A stretch of DNA of 8,488 nucleotides from CAYJAD01 sp964372165 (GTDB taxonomy: Bacteria; Desulfobacterota; Desulfovibrionia; Desulfovibrionales; Desulfovibrionaceae), in assembly GCA_964372165.1 (NCBI GenBank), contig CAYJPT010000104.1:1-8488 (forward strand), written 5' to 3'. The notes under the pieces are model-generated. The model had not been told where the DNA came from and did no database searches. It saw only the letters and a list, made by a program, of their open reading frames with translations. Of this stretch, positions 6,104-8,488 are shown piece after piece (within the stretch, counting starts at the first letter, position 1; each line of letters opens with the position of its first letter). Position numbers and translations under genes: made by a program.

Positions 6104-7384
6104 ATGCACTCAATGATTAAAGACTTATATACTATTCCACGTTCACTCACAGGAAACGGTGTACGTCAAACACTTACATATTTACAAGAATTTGTACCGC
6201 TTATGACTATACATGAAGTTCCAAGCGGAACAAAAGCTTTTGATTGGGTTGTGCCACCTGAATGGAATATCAGAGATGCATGGATTAAAGACCCGTCAGG
6301 CAAGAAAATTATAGATTTTCACGTTCATAATTTACATGTTATGGGATATTCAACGCCTATACATAAAAAATGTTCTTTATCCGAACTGTTAGAACATGTC
6401 TATACATTACCCGAACAGCCTGATTTAATACCATATATCACATCGTATTATAAAGAACGCTATGGCTTTTGTATGTCAGAAAATCAAAAAAAATCGCTTA
6501 TCGAGGGAGAATACGAAATCTATATTGACAGCGATTTAAACTACAATGGTTCATTAACTTATGGCGAAATTGTTATCGCCAGTCCTGACCCTGAGGCGAA
6601 AGAAATTTTCTTTTCAACATATACATGTCACCCTCAAATGACAAATAATGAATTGTCCGGGCCTGTTCTTGCAATTCATCTCGCAAAATGGCTAATTCAA
6701 AGACCGCATAATAGGTTTACTTATAGATTTTATTTTGGCCCCGAGACAATCGGTAGTTTAGTATATTTATCCAAAAACCTTGACACTCTTTCAAAAAATA
6801 TGTACGCAGGTTTTGTTCTTACTTGCGTTGGTGATGATAGAGCATATACTTATTTAGCAAGCCCATATGGGAATACCATAGCTGATAAGGTTGCCAAAAA
6901 CATACTTGATTTTCATGCTCCTAACTACATAAGGTATTCTTATTTGGAAAGAGGGTCAGATGAACGCCAATATTGTGCTCCGGGTATACAGTTGCCCATG
7001 TGTTCGGTTATGCGGACACGATACGGCGATTATCCGGAATACCATACCTCCGCAGATGATTTAACCTTAGTGACAGAAAGTGGTTTGCAAGGTTCATTTT
7101 CGATATACCAAAAAATCATTAACACATTAGAAGCAAATTATTGTTATAAGGCTAAATGTCTGGGCGAACCACAACTCGGGAAAAGAGGGCTGTATCCAAC
7201 TATCAGCACAAAACAAAGTGGAAAAGCAGTAAGAGATATGATGAATGTGATTGCCTACGCTGACGGAACGAATGATATTATTGATATCAGCAACCGTACT
7301 CATGTTAACGCTGAAAAGGTTATTGAAATTATAAATCAGTTAATACCTGCCGGTATCGTTGCAAGGGTACAATCAAATTTATGA
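6104..7384 (+). CDS. DUF4910/DUF2172 aminopeptidase-like protein with C-terminal winged helix
   Basis: The 426-aa protein has the full family layout: the N-terminal LYTIPRSLTGNGVRQTL motif, an inserted domain (about 40-115, including VVPPEWNIRDAWI), and an M28-like metallopeptidase core. Likely metal or active-site positions are H176 in TCHPQ, E183 in NNELSGP, E214 in GPETIGS, D286 and E287 in GSDERQY, and H314 in EYHTS. Residues about 365-420 form a winged-helix module (HTH_47 type). AGTAGG at 6091-6096 supports the ATG at 6104, although Met4 is possible. It is the last operon gene, 36 bp after the 202-aa gene. Family members sit in surface-glycan loci. Cj1295 of C. jejuni, of this family, is recalled as needed for an acyl-type modification of pseudaminic acid on flagellin. 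Its true reaction is not known: it could cleave or transfer an amide in the acylated product. Confidence 0.85.
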   Translation: MHSMIKDLYTIPRSLTGNGVRQTLTYLQEFVPLMTIHEVPSGTKAFDWVVPPEWNIRDAWIKDPSGKKIIDFHVHNLHVMGYSTPIHKKCSLSELLEHVYTLPEQPDLIPYITSYYKERYGFCMSENQKKSLIEGEYEIYIDSDLNYNGSLTYGEIVIASPDPEAKEIFFSTYTCHPQMTNNELSGPVLAIHLAKWLIQRPHNRFTYRFYFGPETIGSLVYLSKNLDTLSKNMYAGFVLTCVGDDRAYTYLASPYGNTIADKVAKNILDFHAPNYIRYSYLERGSDERQYCAPGIQLPMCSVMRTRYGDYPEYHTSADDLTLVTESGLQGSFSIYQKIINTLEANYCYKAKCLGEPQLGKRGLYPTISTKQSGKAVRDMMNVIAYADGTNDIIDISNRTHVNAEKVIEIINQLIPAGIVARVQSNL

Positions 7385-7517
7385 TAAAAATCTTTTATTT
7401 TGCTACTAAAGGCAGTCTGTTACTACCCCAATTAAATAATGAACAAATTAGGTGAAATAAATTGTAAAATTTATTGATTATAATACTTTTTCATTTTTTC
7501 CGGCTAGCACTGTATTT
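7385..7517. other. Convergent gap between the operon and the AlpA-like gene
   Basis: No gene is seen in these 133 bp. No strong GC-rich terminator hairpin with a T tract was found for the operon. The sequence is mostly A and T with short T runs, so termination may be factor-dependent or may happen within or beyond the minus-strand gene. Confidence 0.5.
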
Positions 7518-7739
7518 TTATTGCCCTGCCTGCCGAGAGGTACTTTCAATAAATTCTGCAATGTCCTTTTAATACAATGGTACTCTCCAAACGGTAGTGC
7601 GTGGCGAAAGCTTTACAGGTTTTGGAAAACGCCCAGTTTTGCACCCCTCCCACCATGTACTTTTACTTACGGGTATCAAAGCCAAAACTTGCGGTAAACG
7701 CAAAAAGCCTGTTGTTAATGTTGTTGTAGTGCTGTCCAT
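7518..7739 (-). pseudogene. AlpA-family regulator/excisionase-like gene with an in-frame TAA
   Basis: Read on the minus strand from the ATG at 7739 to the TAA at 7518, this gives 73 codons with the typical AlpA (MerR-like winged helix) pattern. FLRLPQVLALIPVSKSTWWE is followed by GRFPKPVKLSPRTTVWRV and ends KDIAEFIES. Such proteins regulate or assist excision by integrases of integrative elements. A ribosome site GAGGA (plus-strand 7743-7747) precedes the start. Codon 57 (7569-7571) is TAA, inside the sequence WRVPLY-stop-KDIAEF. Relatives normally run WRV directly into the DI-type helix. Either a 12-base insertion carrying the stop or a Glu-to-stop change has broken the gene. The first 56 residues keep the DNA-binding helices, so a shortened product might still bind DNA. 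The gene is absent from long-ORF lists because of its size. Confidence 0.75.
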
Positions 7740-7771
7740 AATTCCTCATATGTTACATATTACAAAATAAA

Positions 7772-7787
7772 GCGGTAAATAGTCCGC
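7772..7787. promoter_or_regulatory. Small inverted repeat upstream of the AlpA-like gene
   Basis: GCGG (7772-7775) and CCGC (7784-7787) flank an 8-base AT centre, 33 bp upstream of the AlpA-like start codon on its promoter side. It is the only GC-rich spot in this stretch and could be an operator for autoregulation. The stem is short, so this is tentative. Confidence 0.25.
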
Positions 7788-7796
7788 AATAAACGC

Positions 7797-7868
7797 ATAT
7801 ATAACAAAGAAAGATTTTATATTGCAGTGTCCGAATTATGAGTTCTGTACTTTTTCTTTGCTATATAT
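7797..7868. repeat. Imperfect inverted repeat, about 16-bp arms
   Basis: TATATAACAAAGAAA (7798-7812) is the reverse complement of 7853-7867 except for one position, and one further pair extends it outward. The arms are 40 bases apart. No gene lies between them. A second short hairpin, CAGACAA/TTGTCTG, follows at 7876-7893. Function unknown; these may be leftover regulatory or element-end sequences. Confidence 0.5.
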
Positions 7869-7893
7869 CATAAAACAGACAACAATTTGTCTG

Positions 7894-8224
7894 CCCTAAA
7901 TTTATAAATACCAAAGAAATATTTTACGAGGCAGTGGCAGGTTTCCATATTTTGGAGATTTTTTAAGATTGAATACTTTACGGCAAGTGAACTTTTAATA
8001 TAGCTTGATATTAAATATGAACTAACATGTTGTACTACTATATGATGTTGAAAATTACCCAGACGAATATATCGACATTAAAGCAAAATGAACATATTGC
8101 AATTTTCTTTGTAAAATACAATATGCCCTTGCCTGTGAATTCATCTTTTTCGTTCAATAAAAAGACACTTTTGGGATATAAACAAGATATACTCCAAGTT
8201 CTCAGTAGCTCAATACCGCTCAAT
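7894..8224. other. AT-rich region without a convincing gene
   Basis: Short open frames exist on both strands (8027-8236 plus, 8038-8223 minus), but they overlap each other, lack ribosome sites, and encode low-complexity, unrecognisable peptides. I see no tRNA, CRISPR or known RNA here. It may be decayed coding DNA of the mobile element. Confidence 0.5.
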
Positions 8225-8246
8225 AAAGTTTTTTGAAAACTTTTTT
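8225..8246. terminator. AT-rich hairpin with T tract, possible terminator
   Basis: AAAGTTTT (8225-8232) and AAAACTTT (8236-8243) pair across a 3-base loop and run into further Ts. Only one G-C pair is present in the stem, so it is a weak candidate. No upstream gene clearly needs it. Confidence 0.3.
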
Positions 8247-8332
8247 ATTTGTGGGTATATTTATGGGTATGATTATAAAACAATATTAAAATTATTTGTA
8301 AAATCAATATAATATATACAATTCAGAGAGTA

Positions 8333-8447
8333 AGGGCGGAACGCCCTCACCAGCCTTGATGGGGACGCAAAGGGCGAAGCACTTTGTGTACACAACGGGT
8401 AGGCTGGCTTAGAGACTTAGTGACGGCAAAGCACATCTTAATCACTA
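8333..8447. other. GC-richer, hairpin-dense block: possible oriT or structured RNA
   Basis: The base composition changes sharply here. Four symmetric elements are packed into about 115 bp. They are the hairpin AGGGCG-GAA-CGCCCT (8333-8347), perfect 7-bp arms CCAGCCT/AGGCTGG (8350-8356 and 8401-8407), the perfect 12-bp palindrome TTGTGTACACAA (8384-8395), and TAGTGA/TCACTA (8418-8423 and 8442-8447). On the minus strand, AAGTGCTTCGCCCTT around 8370-8384 loosely resembles the AAGTGCGCCCTT-type nick region of IncQ/MobA-family origins of transfer, but with an insertion. With a mobilization protein in the same window, an oriT is plausible. A noncoding RNA is the main alternative. Confidence 0.35.
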
Positions 8448-8452
8448 GAGGT

Positions 8453-8488
8453 AGCGAAATTAGCGAATATTGCGAAAAAAGCGAAATA
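8453..8488 (+). repeat. Tandem 9-bp GCGAA-containing repeats at the right edge
   Basis: Four consecutive units begin with GCGAA at 8454, 8463, 8472 and 8481 (GCGAAATTA, GCGAATATT, GCGAAAAAA, GCGAAATA) and run off the window. The 9-bp period is a multiple of three. One frame stays open from 8360 to the edge, with a possible GTG at 8420, and would read SEISEYCEKSEI over the repeats. So this may be the start of a repetitive coding region or an iteron-like DNA site. The window is too short to decide. Confidence 0.55.

Noticed and set aside
8027..8236. Small protein gene of 69 aa on the plus strand, or its minus-strand counterpart at 8038-8223
   Set aside because: No ribosome site, no recognisable motif, mutual overlap and AT-driven composition. 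Likely chance frames.

Overview
The window is strongly AT-rich bacterial DNA with Shine-Dalgarno-type start sites. It looks like part of a decaying integrative/mobilizable element carrying a small biosynthetic operon as cargo. The host cannot be named from sequence alone. A relaxase-linked RepB-type primase, a tyrosine integrase and an AlpA-type regulator would fit a Gram-negative gut or sediment anaerobe (for example a Desulfovibrio relative), but this is only a weak inference.

Left part (1-2930): the C-terminal portion of a mobilization/replication protein with a RepB-primase-like domain runs in from the left edge. A terminator-like hairpin follows, then a P4-type tyrosine recombinase gene. 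That gene retains its catalytic residues but is interrupted by two in-frame TAA codons, so it reads as a pseudogene.

Middle (2931-3453): a very AT-rich intergenic region holds a perfect 25-bp inverted repeat (3043-3067 and 3309-3333). The repeat encloses a segment with a good promoter-like sequence pointing right and sitting just inside the right repeat. This is the layout of an invertible (phase-variable) promoter. A third, partial repeat copy lies at 2951-2966, and a terminator-like hairpin (3352-3386) lies between the promoter and the first cargo gene.

Cargo operon (3454-7384): five co-directional genes with short gaps encode an AAC(3)-family N-acyltransferase, a FabH-like ketosynthase III with an intact Cys-His-Asn triad, an acyl carrier protein, an unrecognised 202-aa protein that may have a hotdog fold, and a DUF4910/DUF2172 aminopeptidase-like protein with a C-terminal winged helix. 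From memory, similar gene types occur together in the Campylobacter jejuni flagellin glycosylation locus (Cj1295 to Cj1304 region). The inferred job is to build a small acyl group on the ACP and attach it to an amino sugar or related amine. No glycosyltransferase or sugar-nucleotide gene is present here, so the acceptor would be made elsewhere.

Right part (7385-8488): a short AlpA-like regulator gene on the minus strand, also broken by an in-frame TAA, is followed by a long AT-rich stretch with no convincing gene. The window ends in a sudden GC-richer, hairpin-rich block (8333-8447) that could be an oriT-like site or structured RNA, then 9-bp GCGAA-type repeats running off the edge. Overall, the mobility-control genes are damaged while the cargo is intact and sits behind a possible on/off switch.
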